From IMG/VR virus record IMGVR_UViG_3300029448_000001, positions 1 to 64,000 of that record: a stretch of DNA of 64,000 nucleotides; one strand, 5' to 3'. Every line of letters begins with the position of its first letter. Within the stretch, counting starts at the first letter, position 1. The DNA comes from a virus. The notes beneath the pieces were generated by a model. It searched no databases. It saw only the letters and a program-made list of their open reading frames with translations, and was not told the DNA's origin. Made by a program: the position numbers and the translations under genes. Shown here piece after piece: positions 53,496-61,887 of this stretch.

Positions 53496-53503
53496 TATAA
53501 ATA
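53496..53503 (+). promoter_or_regulatory. Late promoter box TATAAATA upstream of a terminator
   Basis: Exact TATAAATA with T before and AA after, 7 bases after the tube gene stop. Only about 20 bases further lies a strong intrinsic terminator, so the RNA started here may be terminated early before gene 20. Confidence 0.65.
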
Positions 53504-53525
53504 AACTTGTAATAGTTTCACAAAG

Positions 53526-53557
53526 AAAAAGGAGAGAACTATTACTCTCCTTTTTTT
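53526..53557 (+). terminator. Rho-independent terminator after the tail genes
   Basis: AAAAAGGAGAG at 53526-53536 pairs with CTCTCCTTTTT at 53545-53555 over an 8-base loop, followed by further T residues to 53557. It is the strongest terminator in the window and would stop high-level sheath/tube transcripts before gene 20. A box TATACATA at 53557-53564, one base off the late consensus, could restart transcription for gene 20. Confidence 0.85.
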
Positions 53558-53574
53558 ATACATAGGATATTAAT

Positions 53575-55200
53575 ATGGCTATCAAGTTATTCGGTTTTAA
53601 AATAGGAAAAGATGTTCCTGAAGAAGAGTTTAAATCTTTTGTCCCAAAAGATGATGACGACGGCTCAGTTGCTATTGCTTCTGGTGGTGTCTACGGAACA
53701 TATGTAGACCTTGAAGGTTCTTTAAGAACAGATTATCAACTAGTAAATAAGTATCGTGAAATGGCAATGCAACCAGAATGTGATGTTGCAGTAGATGACA
53801 TTGTAAATGAAGCGATAGTTTATGACGAGGAAGGTAAACCTGTAGAAATTGTATTAGAACATTTAAATCAACCTCAAAAAATAAAAAATCTTATTCGTGA
53901 TGAATTTCAATATGTACTTCAACTTTTAGATTTTGGAAATACAGCGTATGATACATTTCGTAGGTGGTATGTTGACGGAAGAATTTACTATCATTTAATT
54001 GTAGATGAAAAAAATCCTAGACTAGGTCTTCAAGAGATTAGATATATTGACCCTAGAAAAATAAGAAAAGTAAAAGTCAATAAAAAACAAAAAGATAAAA
54101 ATACTACTGTACAAATTTATAAAGGTCAAGATGAATATTACGTTTATTCGGACAAAGGATTCTTGCGTGATAATACTCAAGGAATAAAGATTGCACCAGA
54201 TTCAGTCTGTTATGCAAGTTCAGGTCTTTTAGATAAAGACGGTAAAATCGTAATATCTCATTTACATAAAGCAATCAAACCTTTAAATCAATTGAGAATG
54301 TTAGAAGATGCCACAGTCATTTACAGAATATCTAGGGCGCCTGAAAGAAGAATATTTTACATTGACGTAGGAAACTTACCTAAGATAAAAGCAGAACAAT
54401 ATTTGCGTGATGTAATGACAAAGTACAAAAATAAACTTGTCTATGATGCACAAACAGGTGAGATAAGAGATGACAGAAGGTTCCAAACAATGCTTGAAGA
54501 TTTTTGGTTGCCTAGAAGAGAAGGTGGTAGAAGTACAGAAATATCTACCCTTCCTGGCGGTCAAAACTTAGGAGAAATGGAAGATGTATTATATTTTCAA
54601 AAGAAAGTTTACAAAGCACTAAATGTTCCGTCTTCTAGATTAGAACAAGATAATGGGTTTTCTTTAGGAAGAACTTCAGAAATTACAAGAGATGAATTAA
54701 AATTTCAAAAGTTTATTGACAGACTAAGATTAAGATTTACAATTATGTTTGACCAACTCATGGAAACTCAATTAGTTTTAAAAGGTATATGTACAAAAAA
54801 TGAGTGGAATCAAATGAAAGAAAAAATAAATTATGATTTCATTTCAGATACACATTTTACAGAATTAAAAGAATCTGAAATTATGAGAGAAAGATTAGCA
54901 GTTTTAAGTGATGCTGATAATTATGTTGGAAAATATTTTTCTGTTGAATATATTCGTAAGCATGTATTACATCAGAGTGAAGATGAAATGAAACAAATGG
55001 ACCAACAAATGAAAGGTGAAGAACCTTCTGAAGAACCTGCTAAACAATCAGAACCAGAGCCAGAATCTGAACCAGAATCTGAACCCGAGAACAATCCTGA
55101 AGAGAGTAATGCTACTCAACAAATTGAACAAACAAAAGAGTCCACTAAATTAGCGGAATCTATGACAAAATTTTATGACGATATTTTGAAGGAAAAATAA
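53575..55200 (+). CDS. gp20: Portal protein gp20
   Basis: The protein has 541 residues (T4 gp20 has 524). YQLVNKYREMAMQPECDVAV then DDIVNEAIVYDE, FDFGNTAYDTFRRWYVDGRI-type text, YIDPRKIRKVK, LHKAIKPLNQLRMLEDATVI and YRISRAPERRIFYIDVGNLP are classic portal signatures used in T4-like diversity surveys. EDFWLPRREGGRSTEISTLP and GGQNLGEMEDVLYFQKKVYK then ALNVPSSRLEQD follow. The C-terminal tail has an acidic Glu-Pro/Ser repeat (EPEPESEPESEPENNPEESN) before a last helix. It forms the dodecameric vertex ring for packaging. AGGAT serves as ribosome site. Confidence 0.96.
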   Translation: MAIKLFGFKIGKDVPEEEFKSFVPKDDDDGSVAIASGGVYGTYVDLEGSLRTDYQLVNKYREMAMQPECDVAVDDIVNEAIVYDEEGKPVEIVLEHLNQPQKIKNLIRDEFQYVLQLLDFGNTAYDTFRRWYVDGRIYYHLIVDEKNPRLGLQEIRYIDPRKIRKVKVNKKQKDKNTTVQIYKGQDEYYVYSDKGFLRDNTQGIKIAPDSVCYASSGLLDKDGKIVISHLHKAIKPLNQLRMLEDATVIYRISRAPERRIFYIDVGNLPKIKAEQYLRDVMTKYKNKLVYDAQTGEIRDDRRFQTMLEDFWLPRREGGRSTEISTLPGGQNLGEMEDVLYFQKKVYKALNVPSSRLEQDNGFSLGRTSEITRDELKFQKFIDRLRLRFTIMFDQLMETQLVLKGICTKNEWNQMKEKINYDFISDTHFTELKESEIMRERLAVLSDADNYVGKYFSVEYIRKHVLHQSEDEMKQMDQQMKGEEPSEEPAKQSEPEPESEPESEPENNPEESNATQQIEQTKESTKLAESMTKFYDDILKEK

Positions 55201-55201
55201 A

Positions 55202-56986
55202 TTGAAAAAGTTCAAGCGTTACTCAAACTTAGTTAAAGAAGACGTTGTAACTAAAGAAAATGACGAACTATCTTTACAAGAGTTAATAGAACAGCTTAAA
55301 AGTAAACCTTTAACTAAAGATTCCATCAAGGAGTCTTTATATCTAGCAACGTCTGTAAAATATACAGATAAAGAAATTTCAACACTAAAAAAATATCTAG
55401 AATCCAAAATCCCCGTAGCAGAAGAACTACAAGGCCCTAGAGGAGTACAAGGTCTTCAAGGAAGTAGAGGTGAAAGAGGAGACCGCGGTCTACAAGGTCT
55501 ACAAGGAATACAAGGAACAAAAGGAGACAAAGGAGAAGCTGGTGACCCAGGTGGTCCAGCAGGTCCTCAAGGAGAAGCAGGTCTGCAAGGTCCAGCAGGT
55601 CCTCAAGGTCAAAAAGGGGAACAAGGAGACAAAGGCGAAAAGGGAGACAAAGGAGATACAGGTTCTCAAGGACTGCCAGGTGTAGATGGAAAAGATGGGC
55701 TTACTGGAGAAAAAGGAGAACGTGGTCAAACAGGAGCAAGAGGACTTAGAGGACTTAGAGGATTAAAAGGATTAACAGGACTTGCAGGTAAAGATGGATT
55801 AGATGGAAAAGATGGAAAAGATGGGCTAAATGGTGAAGACGGAAAAGATGGGGAAAAAGGAGAAAAAGGAGATGTAGGACCAGCAGGACTTCAAGGGGAA
55901 AAAGGTCTTCAAGGAGAAAAAGGAGACAAAGGAGATGCAGGTCAAGATGCTGATTTAACTAAAGCACAAGAAGAATTTTCTAAATTTAAAAAAGTTTTAC
56001 AAAATGATTTAAGTAAATATAAAACTAGAGTGAATGCCCAAATTGCAAGAACTATAGGCGGAGGTAATGCAGGCTCTGGTGAAGTTAATTTAAGATTTTT
56101 AGATGATGTAGATACTACAAACTTAGCTAATAATAAAATTTTAAAATACAATTCAAGCACATCAAAATTTGAGTTTGGTGATGATGCTACAGGAGGTGCA
56201 TCAGTAAATTTAAGTAATCTTATTTTAACTGGAAACGCTACAGTACAACATTTAATACCTTCAGCGAATGTTACTTTTGACTTAGGTTCTCCCACTAGAT
56301 TTTTTAGAGATTTATATTTAAGTGGAAACACTCTTGTATTGGGTGGACAAACTATTTCGATTGGTGCGAATAACGAACTTTCTTTACCTTCAGGAACTAA
56401 GTTTAGAGGAACTGGAGGATTTAAAATTGGCGATCAAACTATTGAGTTAGATCAAAATGGTGCTTTAAAAATGCCTGCTGGCACTAAATTTGGAACTTCA
56501 AATATAAAACCTGAAGACACAGATACAAAAGCACAAGCCGCTAGAGATGAATCGAACACAGTAAATTTATTAGCACAGTCTTCACATGATTTAGCTAACA
56601 CTAATACAGTCTTGGCTCAAGCCGCTAGAGATGAATCGAATACTGTTAATGTATTAGCAACAGCAACAAGAAATGAATCAAATACAGTAAACTTAATTGC
56701 TACAGCGGCCAGAAGCGAATCAAATACTGTGAGTGTTATAGCAACAGCGGCTAGAAACGAGTCTAATACAGTTAATGTATTAGCACAAGCGGCCAGAGAT
56801 GAGTCTAATACTGTGAGTGTTATAGCAACAGCGGCTAGAAACGAGTCTAATACAGTCAACGTAATTGCAACAGCGGCTAGAAATGAATCAAACACAGTTA
56901 GCGTAATTGCACAAGCTGGTAGAGACACAGCTAACACAAGAGTAACAACAGGAAAATCTATCGCAATGGCAATCGTATTCGGATAA
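55202..56986 (+). CDS. Collagen-like fibre protein
   Basis: The protein has 594 residues and uses a TTG start one base after gene 20, with AAGGA upstream. Residues 1-76 are helical and charged. Residues about 78-249 are an almost perfect Gly-X-Y collagen repeat of some 57 triplets (GPAGPQGEAGLQGPAGPQGQ and similar). Residues 300-420 are fibre-type beta segments (LRFLDDVDTTNLANNKILKY and DLGSPTRFFRDLYLSGNTLV). Residues about 446-571 hold nine 14-residue repeats of the type AARNESNTVNVIAT, likely a trimeric coiled coil or beta-roll. Probably a virion fibre that presents the adhesins encoded next. Confidence 0.82.
   Translation: MKKFKRYSNLVKEDVVTKENDELSLQELIEQLKSKPLTKDSIKESLYLATSVKYTDKEISTLKKYLESKIPVAEELQGPRGVQGLQGSRGERGDRGLQGLQGIQGTKGDKGEAGDPGGPAGPQGEAGLQGPAGPQGQKGEQGDKGEKGDKGDTGSQGLPGVDGKDGLTGEKGERGQTGARGLRGLRGLKGLTGLAGKDGLDGKDGKDGLNGEDGKDGEKGEKGDVGPAGLQGEKGLQGEKGDKGDAGQDADLTKAQEEFSKFKKVLQNDLSKYKTRVNAQIARTIGGGNAGSGEVNLRFLDDVDTTNLANNKILKYNSSTSKFEFGDDATGGASVNLSNLILTGNATVQHLIPSANVTFDLGSPTRFFRDLYLSGNTLVLGGQTISIGANNELSLPSGTKFRGTGGFKIGDQTIELDQNGALKMPAGTKFGTSNIKPEDTDTKAQAARDESNTVNLLAQSSHDLANTNTVLAQAARDESNTVNVLATATRNESNTVNLIATAARSESNTVSVIATAARNESNTVNVLAQAARDESNTVSVIATAARNESNTVNVIATAARNESNTVSVIAQAGRDTANTRVTTGKSIAMAIVFG
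56537..56914 (+). repeat. Nine tandem 42-bp units in the collagen-like gene
   Basis: Units start at 56537, 56579, 56621, 56663, 56705, 56747, 56789, 56831 and 56873, with a partial tenth at 56915. Each encodes AAR(D/N/S)ESNTV(N/S)(V/L)(I/L)A(T/Q); the second is diverged (SSHDLANTNTVLAQ). Units 56705-56788 and 56789-56872 form a higher-order 84-bp duplication. Copy number may vary. Confidence 0.88.
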
Positions 56987-56997
56987 AGGAAAATTAA

Positions 56998-57366
56998 ATG
57001 GCAAACCCAAACATTGTAAATGTAACAAGCATCTTAGGAAAAAATGCATTCTTAGCCTTAACAACAAGTTTTCAAACTATAGTAACGAATGCTAATAGTT
57101 CAGATAAAATTTTAAAAATTAATAGTTTAATTATTAATAATATAGATGGAACTAATGCCGCCTCTGTTAGTTCTGTCATAGCCAATGCTACAAGTTTAGC
57201 ACTTTCAGGTTACTTAGCTAATACAATTAGTGTTCCTGCTGATTCATCATTAGTTTTAATTTCAAAAGATACTTCAATCTATCTTTTAGAAAATCAAGTA
57301 TTAAGATTGAGTGCAAGTGCTAATTCTGATCTTCACGCAACTATATCATACGAAGAAATAAGTTGA
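56998..57366 (+). CDS. Small virion structural protein of marine T4-like phages
   Basis: The protein has 122 residues with AAAGGAAAA before the ATG. PNIVNVTSILGKNAFLALTT, SSDKILKINSLIINNIDGTN and the end ISVPADSSLVLISKDTSIYL then LENQVLRLSASANSDLHATI-SYEEIS form a beta-rich sequence that I recognise from cyanomyovirus virion proteins of unknown role. It lies 11 bases after the collagen-like gene and one base before the glycine-rich gene, so it belongs to the fibre/adhesin cassette. Confidence 0.72.
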   Translation: MANPNIVNVTSILGKNAFLALTTSFQTIVTNANSSDKILKINSLIINNIDGTNAASVSSVIANATSLALSGYLANTISVPADSSLVLISKDTSIYLLENQVLRLSASANSDLHATISYEEIS

Positions 57367-57367
57367 G

Positions 57368-58576
57368 ATGGCTTTTAACTACACTAGATATGGTAGCTAC
57401 ATAGGTAGTACAGTTAATTTAAAAGCAAGTGAATCTACAAAGATAGGTGTTTTTCAAAACGCTCCTTATAAACCGTCTTTATTTGCAATGGAAAGATTAA
57501 GTTTTACATCATCTAAAGAAGGACTTTACGGTCCTAACTTAGGAACCGCAAGAGTTGGAATCAGTTTGTTTGTAGATGGAATACAGAGTGCCTTTACAGA
57601 TACGTCTTGGAAATTTTTTCTTAGTAATTTTAACGTAATTGATAACGGAATAATGCAGTTTACTGTTCCAGAAACAGCGAAATATATTATAAGAGCCGAA
57701 GGTGCAGGTCATAGTAGTGCTAGTACTAGTAATACGCATGGTGGTGGAGCAAGAATACAAGCATCATTCAACTTAGAGATAGGAAAGTTTTTATGGATTT
57801 TAGTTGGTCAAACCAACAATCAACCTGACAGTAGTAGAGCATTTGCCGGAGGTGCAGGAGGGTCATTCGTTACATATGGAGATGTTTTTGCTACTAGCGT
57901 TCCTTTAGTAATAGCAGGAGGCGGAGGTTTTCTCAGAAGCGGTATTGCTTCTCAAACAAATAACGGAAAAATTCCAAACGATCACATCAACGGACAAACA
58001 AGTACTCAAAGTGGAGAAGGGCGTACTAATGGTAGTTCAAATTTTGGACAGAGAGGTCTTGGAGGACATAATCAATCAACTGGTGGAACAGCGGCTGGTT
58101 TTGTTCAAGATGGTTCAACACATACAGACTTGAGAAGTGTCCCTACTTCTTTTACTTTTGACAATGGGGGTGGTGCAGTAACTTACAATTATAGTGGAAG
58201 TTATGACGAAGCAAAAAGATTTCACAACGGAGGTGCTGGAGGACAATTTAGAACTCTTTTTGATCTTCAGTATATAGGTGACGGAGGATTTGGAGGAGGT
58301 GGTCCAGGTGGTTGGGGAGGCGAAGGTGGTGGTGGAGGATATTCTGGAGGTGGAAATGGAGATAATAATAATGCCTCATTTTCAGGTGGCGGTGGAAGTT
58401 TTATCTCTGAAAACATAGCAGATGCAAATGATTTAGCAACAAGCACAGGAACATGGACTCTTGCTGGAAGTGTAAGTAGTCATGGTACTTATGTTCCATT
58501 AGCAAGTGCTTCTGGTCTAACTAATTTTGGAAATTATAGAAGTAACAATGGACAAGTTAGTCTAATAAAAGTATAA
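57368..58576 (+). CDS. Glycine-rich adhesin-like protein 1
   Basis: The protein has 402 residues. The N-terminus carries repeated structural features (FNYTRYGSYIGSTVNLKASE, PSLFAMERLSFTSSKEGLYG). From about residue 95 there is a glycine-rich domain: IMQFTVPETAKYIIRAEGAG, GKFLWILVGQ, FAGGAGGSFVTYGD, VPLVIAGGGGFLRSG, then polyglycine-type stretches (GGFGGGGPGGWGGEGGGGGY). It ends NNGQVSLIKV. This order resembles the glycine-rich domain of ALK/LTK-type receptors and of T4 gp38-like adhesins whose loops bind receptors. Receptor binding is inferred from composition and location. Confidence 0.68.
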   Translation: MAFNYTRYGSYIGSTVNLKASESTKIGVFQNAPYKPSLFAMERLSFTSSKEGLYGPNLGTARVGISLFVDGIQSAFTDTSWKFFLSNFNVIDNGIMQFTVPETAKYIIRAEGAGHSSASTSNTHGGGARIQASFNLEIGKFLWILVGQTNNQPDSSRAFAGGAGGSFVTYGDVFATSVPLVIAGGGGFLRSGIASQTNNGKIPNDHINGQTSTQSGEGRTNGSSNFGQRGLGGHNQSTGGTAAGFVQDGSTHTDLRSVPTSFTFDNGGGAVTYNYSGSYDEAKRFHNGGAGGQFRTLFDLQYIGDGGFGGGGPGGWGGEGGGGGYSGGGNGDNNNASFSGGGGSFISENIADANDLATSTGTWTLAGSVSSHGTYVPLASASGLTNFGNYRSNNGQVSLIKV

Positions 58577-58580
58577 AATT

Positions 58581-60206
58581 ATGAAAAGAAATAAAGGACT
58601 AATAAAAGAAATTACGGGCGAACTCATTAGTGATACTGTTTCAGGTGTGTTTGATACATTTGATGTATATCAACAAAAGTTAATAGGTGAATGGCCTGAA
58701 ACTCCTGTGGGGCAAGTACTCTTTGATGTGCCAGGCGCAAATACTTTTACTGTTCCAACTGGCGTAACTTCTATCAATATCGTTCTTGTAGGCGGAGGTG
58801 GTAGTGGACGAGGACAGACAGTTTATGGCGGTGGAGGCGGTGGTGGAGGACTGTGTTGGATAAACAACTTTCCAGTAACTTCAGGAACAACTTTGAATTT
58901 AAATGTAGGAGCAGGTGGTATAGGAGGTCATAATGGAGTATCAAATCCAGGTTCAAATACTTGGTTCTCAGCTTCTTCAGGACCAGGAAGAATAGTTGCT
59001 TCAGGTGGTGAAGGTGGTAAATCAAATCCTAATTCACAAAATGCTCAAGGTGGTTATCCAGATATAGGTTCTAATTTTTCTAGTCTTTCAAATGGAGGTG
59101 GTAATGGCGGGCTAGGTGGAGTACACAATCAAGGTGGCGGTGGTGGAGGAGCAGGCGGATATTCTGGAAATGGTGGAAATGGTCAGGGTTGGACTAATGA
59201 ATTCAATAATAATAATCAGGCTCAAACTGCTGGACAAGGTGGTGGAGGTGGAGGTGGCGGAAGAACAAATCAAGATTTACATGGAGCAGGAGGTGGCGTA
59301 AATGTTTTTGGTCAAGGAGAAAACGGAGCGGCCGCAAATGCTACAGTCGGTAATATAGCATCTTCAGGTTACGGAGGTTCTGGAGGAAGTAGAGGACATA
59401 ATCCTCCACAATCATATCGTCCAGACCAAGACTTTACTGGAGGAAATAATACTTTAACTGAATATGGTGGACCTTTTAGTACTCATACTGGAAATGCTGG
59501 AGGAACTACAGATAATGTAAGTTTTACTATTAATTCAATAGCCAGGTCAAGAACAGGACGTTTAATATGGCATTATGTTAATGGAAGTAGTTTTAGAGGT
59601 GATATTCAAATTGATACTGTAGTATTAAGTGGAGGTGCTACTGCTACATTCAATTTTGATTCTAATGCTGATAACTTTCTTACAAGTCCAGACTCAAACG
59701 TATCTTTTGGAACTTGGAGTGCTGACCCATCAACTGAATTAGGAAATTTAGTTGCCGTTAGTAATAGTAGCACTAGCACTAGAGGAAGATGGAATAGAGA
59801 TTCTAATGGCACTCCATCTAGTAGTACAGGTGTAAATGTCGTAGATAATGGTTTTTATCTTTACGCTGAAGTTAGTGGCAGAAACAATAGAAATTTTTGG
59901 TTAGCATCTCCAGAAATTACAATTGCGGCTAATCAAAATCTATCTGTAACTTACAAACAAGTTAGAAATGGCTCAAACATAGGCGAAATTAAATCGTATT
60001 TTTTGGAAAATGCAAATACTGTTCCTGTAGCAGTTGCAAACGGAACATATGGAGGATTTTACGGAGGTGGCGGAGGAGGAGCAGAGGGAAGCGGTGGAAG
60101 TACAGGAGATTATCGAGGCGGAAATGGAGCCAACGGAGCAATCAGAATTATATTTGGACCTAATAGAGTGTTTCCAAATACAAACACAATAGACTTATCG
60201 AACTAA
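58581..60206 (+). CDS. Glycine-rich adhesin-like protein 2 with inserted beta domain
   Basis: The protein has 541 residues. After a 45-residue N-terminus (EITGELISDTVSGVFDTFDV) comes FDVPGANTFTVPTGVTSINI-VLVGGGGSG, the start of a phage glycine-rich fibre domain, with many GGGGGG runs to about residue 320. A non-glycine-rich beta-sandwich (TTDNVSFTINSIARSRTGRL to SVTYKQVRNGSNIGEIKSYF) fills about 313-475. The glycine-rich domain then resumes and closes with GGNGANGAIRIIFGPNR, the usual end strand. The insert looks like a carbohydrate-binding jelly roll (acidic and aromatic residues, FNFDSNADNF). Likely a host-recognition tip protein. Confidence 0.7.
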   Translation: MKRNKGLIKEITGELISDTVSGVFDTFDVYQQKLIGEWPETPVGQVLFDVPGANTFTVPTGVTSINIVLVGGGGSGRGQTVYGGGGGGGGLCWINNFPVTSGTTLNLNVGAGGIGGHNGVSNPGSNTWFSASSGPGRIVASGGEGGKSNPNSQNAQGGYPDIGSNFSSLSNGGGNGGLGGVHNQGGGGGGAGGYSGNGGNGQGWTNEFNNNNQAQTAGQGGGGGGGGRTNQDLHGAGGGVNVFGQGENGAAANATVGNIASSGYGGSGGSRGHNPPQSYRPDQDFTGGNNTLTEYGGPFSTHTGNAGGTTDNVSFTINSIARSRTGRLIWHYVNGSSFRGDIQIDTVVLSGGATATFNFDSNADNFLTSPDSNVSFGTWSADPSTELGNLVAVSNSSTSTRGRWNRDSNGTPSSSTGVNVVDNGFYLYAEVSGRNNRNFWLASPEITIAANQNLSVTYKQVRNGSNIGEIKSYFLENANTVPVAVANGTYGGFYGGGGGGAEGSGGSTGDYRGGNGANGAIRIIFGPNRVFPNTNTIDLSN

Positions 60207-60216
60207 GGAGATATGA

Positions 60217-60660
60217 ATGTATTCACATAAACAACAATATCCTATAGAAAATTTACCAGAAAGAATAAGACTTTCTGATGGCTCAGTACGAACTGATTCT
60301 TCAACTTTTACTGCTGATGAAATAGCTGATGCAGGATATGTGAGTGTAAGTAATCCGCCTTCAATTACAGAAAAGCAACTTTTAAACTGGACAGGAACAG
60401 AATGGAGCATAGTTGATAATACAGCAAATGCAACTTCAAAAAAATGGAAAGAAATTAGGACTGAAAGAAATAGAAGAATAACTGAAGCAGATGCTAGAGT
60501 TATGAGATATCACGCATTTGCAAGACTTGGCAAAGAACAGATTGACGAAATTGATACTTTAGACACATACATTCAGGAATTGAGAGACATAACGACACAA
60601 TCTGACCCATTTAACATAAATTGGCCTACAGATATTACGGACGAAGGTGCTACTGAATAG
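60217..60660 (+). CDS. Tail-fibre chaperone-like protein (XkdW/TAC type), copy 2
   Basis: The protein has 147 residues with AAGGAG before its ATG. The C-terminal half, KWKEIRTERNRRITEADARV ... LDTYIQELRDITTQSDPFNI-NWPT, matches copy 1 at 19787 in order and key residues (R..R.RR....D....RY, TLDTY...L..IT.QSDPF.I.WPT). The N-terminus (YPIENLPERIRLSDGSVRTD) is different and may fit a different partner. It closes the adhesin cassette, consistent with an assembly factor or tip subunit for the glycine-rich fibres. Confidence 0.68.
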   Translation: MYSHKQQYPIENLPERIRLSDGSVRTDSSTFTADEIADAGYVSVSNPPSITEKQLLNWTGTEWSIVDNTANATSKKWKEIRTERNRRITEADARVMRYHAFARLGKEQIDEIDTLDTYIQELRDITTQSDPFNINWPTDITDEGATE

Positions 60661-60669
60661 CATTTTTTT
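60648..60669 (+). terminator. Weak terminator overlapping the end of the adhesin cassette
   Basis: TGCTA at 60648-60652 pairs with TAGCA at 60658-60662 over a 5-base loop and is followed by seven T residues. The stem is only 5 bp, so efficiency is doubtful. A late promoter follows at once, repeating the terminator-promoter order seen before gene 20. Confidence 0.4.
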
Positions 60670-60676
60670 ATAAATA
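60669..60676 (+). promoter_or_regulatory. Late promoter TATAAATA for the prohead operon
   Basis: Exact TATAAATA with preceding T and following AA, about 38 bases before the ATG at 60714, whose ribosome site is AGGAG. Confidence 0.8.
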
Positions 60677-60713
60677 AATAAAAAATAAAATATATTAATA
60701 GGAGATTAACACA

Positions 60714-60896
60714 ATGAGCGACAGAGACAATCTTTTTAACATGCAATATTCGGCCGCTGAAGGTTCACCTAAAGACTTCAAAACAGCGTTGTCGCAAGAA
60801 CTTGAAAGTAGAATAAATAATATGCGAGAGAAAGAAAGAGTCTCACTAAGTAATGAAATTTTTAAATCTCAAGACGAAAAGGAAGCAGGAGAATGA
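60714..60896 (+). CDS. gp67: Prohead core protein, gp67-like
   Basis: The protein has 60 residues (T4 gp67 has 80). The segment DFKTALSQELESRINNMREK ERVSLSNEIF has the pattern of small prohead core proteins of marine T4-like phages (a FxxAMxxKxxxAxxxKKxxxAxxxF helix). It sits between portal/adhesin genes and protease, exactly the gene 67 place, with its own late promoter. It overlaps the next gene by 4 bases. The small size limits certainty. Confidence 0.65.
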   Translation: MSDRDNLFNMQYSAAEGSPKDFKTALSQELESRINNMREKERVSLSNEIFKSQDEKEAGE

Positions 60897-61183
60897 TACA
60901 TTTTAAAGACTTCATATTAGAAGAGAAACCAAATGCGAAACCTAAAGCTAAAGGGGAAGCAGACTTTGTTGCACAGCATGAAGTAGAAATGACAGACAAA
61001 GAAGACCAAGCAAAAAATTCAGCGAAAGTGGTCACAAAGAAATTTAAGAATAAAGCAGATAAAGAAAATGCTGTAAAAATGGGAGAAGAGGCGATAGATG
61101 AAAAAGAACTTTCTCCTCAAGAAAAGAAAAAGAAAAGTATACAGCAAATGAGAAAATTTGTTAGACAAAAAAAAGGTCATTAA
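60893..61183 (+). CDS. Lysine-rich small protein in the gene 68 position
   Basis: The protein has 96 residues. It is extremely Lys/Glu/Asp-rich (KPNAKPKAKGEADFVAQHEV, EKKKKSIQQMRKFVRQKKGH) with no hydrophobic core. It overlaps the gp67-like gene by 4 bases and lies 10 bases before gene 21. T4 gene 68 codes a small prohead core protein at this place, and the charged helical composition fits, but there is no clear sequence match by eye. Confidence 0.6.
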   Translation: MIHFKDFILEEKPNAKPKAKGEADFVAQHEVEMTDKEDQAKNSAKVVTKKFKNKADKENAVKMGEEAIDEKELSPQEKKKKSIQQMRKFVRQKKGH

Positions 61184-61193
61184 GGAGTAATAA

Positions 61194-61841
61194 ATGAAAC
61201 TCATAACCGAAGTAAACGAAGCAATAAAAGTTTTGACTGAAGAAGATAAAGGTGGTAAAAAGCATTATTTTATTGAGGGCATCTTTATGCAGGCAGAACA
61301 AAAAAATCGAAACGGTAGAATGTACCCAAGAGAAATTTTACAAAAAGAATCTGAAAGATACTCTAAAGAATATGTTGATAAAAATCGTGCATATGGTGAA
61401 TTGGGTCACCCAGAAGGTCCTACTATCAATCTTGAAAGAGTATCACACTTAATTAAAGAACTCAAAGAAGACGGAAATAATTTTATCGGAAAAGCTAAAA
61501 TTATGGACACACCTTACGGAAATATTGTAAAAAATTTAATGAGTGAAGGTGCTACATTAGGAGTTTCTACAAGAGGTATGGGTTCTTTAGAAGAGAAAAA
61601 TGGAGTAAAAGTTGTAAAAGATGATTTTTATCTTGCTACGGCGGCTGATATAGTAGCTGACCCATCGGCACCTGATGCTTTTGTAAAAGGCGTTATGGAA
61701 AGTAAAGAATGGGTTTGGGATAATGGAATTATTAAAGAAGTTGAAGTTGCTCAAATGAAAAAGCAAATTGAAAAAACATCTAAAAAATTATTACCTGAAG
61801 AAAAAGTTCGTATCTTTAGTGAGTTTATATCTAAACTCTAA
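61194..61841 (+). CDS. gp21: Prohead core protease gp21
   Basis: The protein has 215 residues (T4 gp21 has 212). FIEGIFMQAEQKNRNGRMYP, REILQKESERYSKEYVDKNR and AYGELGHPEGPTINLERVSH are typical of T4-type prohead proteases. The active-site His72 (GELGHP) and Ser125 (LGVSTRG) are both present, followed by YLATAADIVADPSAPDAFVK. It cleaves capsid and core proteins at (L/I)xE sites during head maturation. AAGGAG before the ATG. Confidence 0.94.
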   Translation: MKLITEVNEAIKVLTEEDKGGKKHYFIEGIFMQAEQKNRNGRMYPREILQKESERYSKEYVDKNRAYGELGHPEGPTINLERVSHLIKELKEDGNNFIGKAKIMDTPYGNIVKNLMSEGATLGVSTRGMGSLEEKNGVKVVKDDFYLATAADIVADPSAPDAFVKGVMESKEWVWDNGIIKEVEVAQMKKQIEKTSKKLLPEEKVRIFSEFISKL

Positions 61842-61845
61842 AAAT

Positions 61846-61853
61846 TATAAATA
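61846..61853 (+). promoter_or_regulatory. Late promoter TATAAATA for gene 22
   Basis: Exact TATAAATA with preceding T and following AA, 42 bases upstream of the gene 22 ATG, which has AGGAG. Confidence 0.8.
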
Positions 61854-61887
61854 AAAGACAAATAGATTACTTTCATAGGAGAACAAG

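Noticed and set aside
28268-59337. Five GCGGCCGC octamers as cloning linkers or artefacts
   Set aside because: Each lies in frame within conserved coding sequence as Ala-Ala or Ala-Ala-Ala codons; the pattern is explained by the Ala-Ala codon-pair skew.
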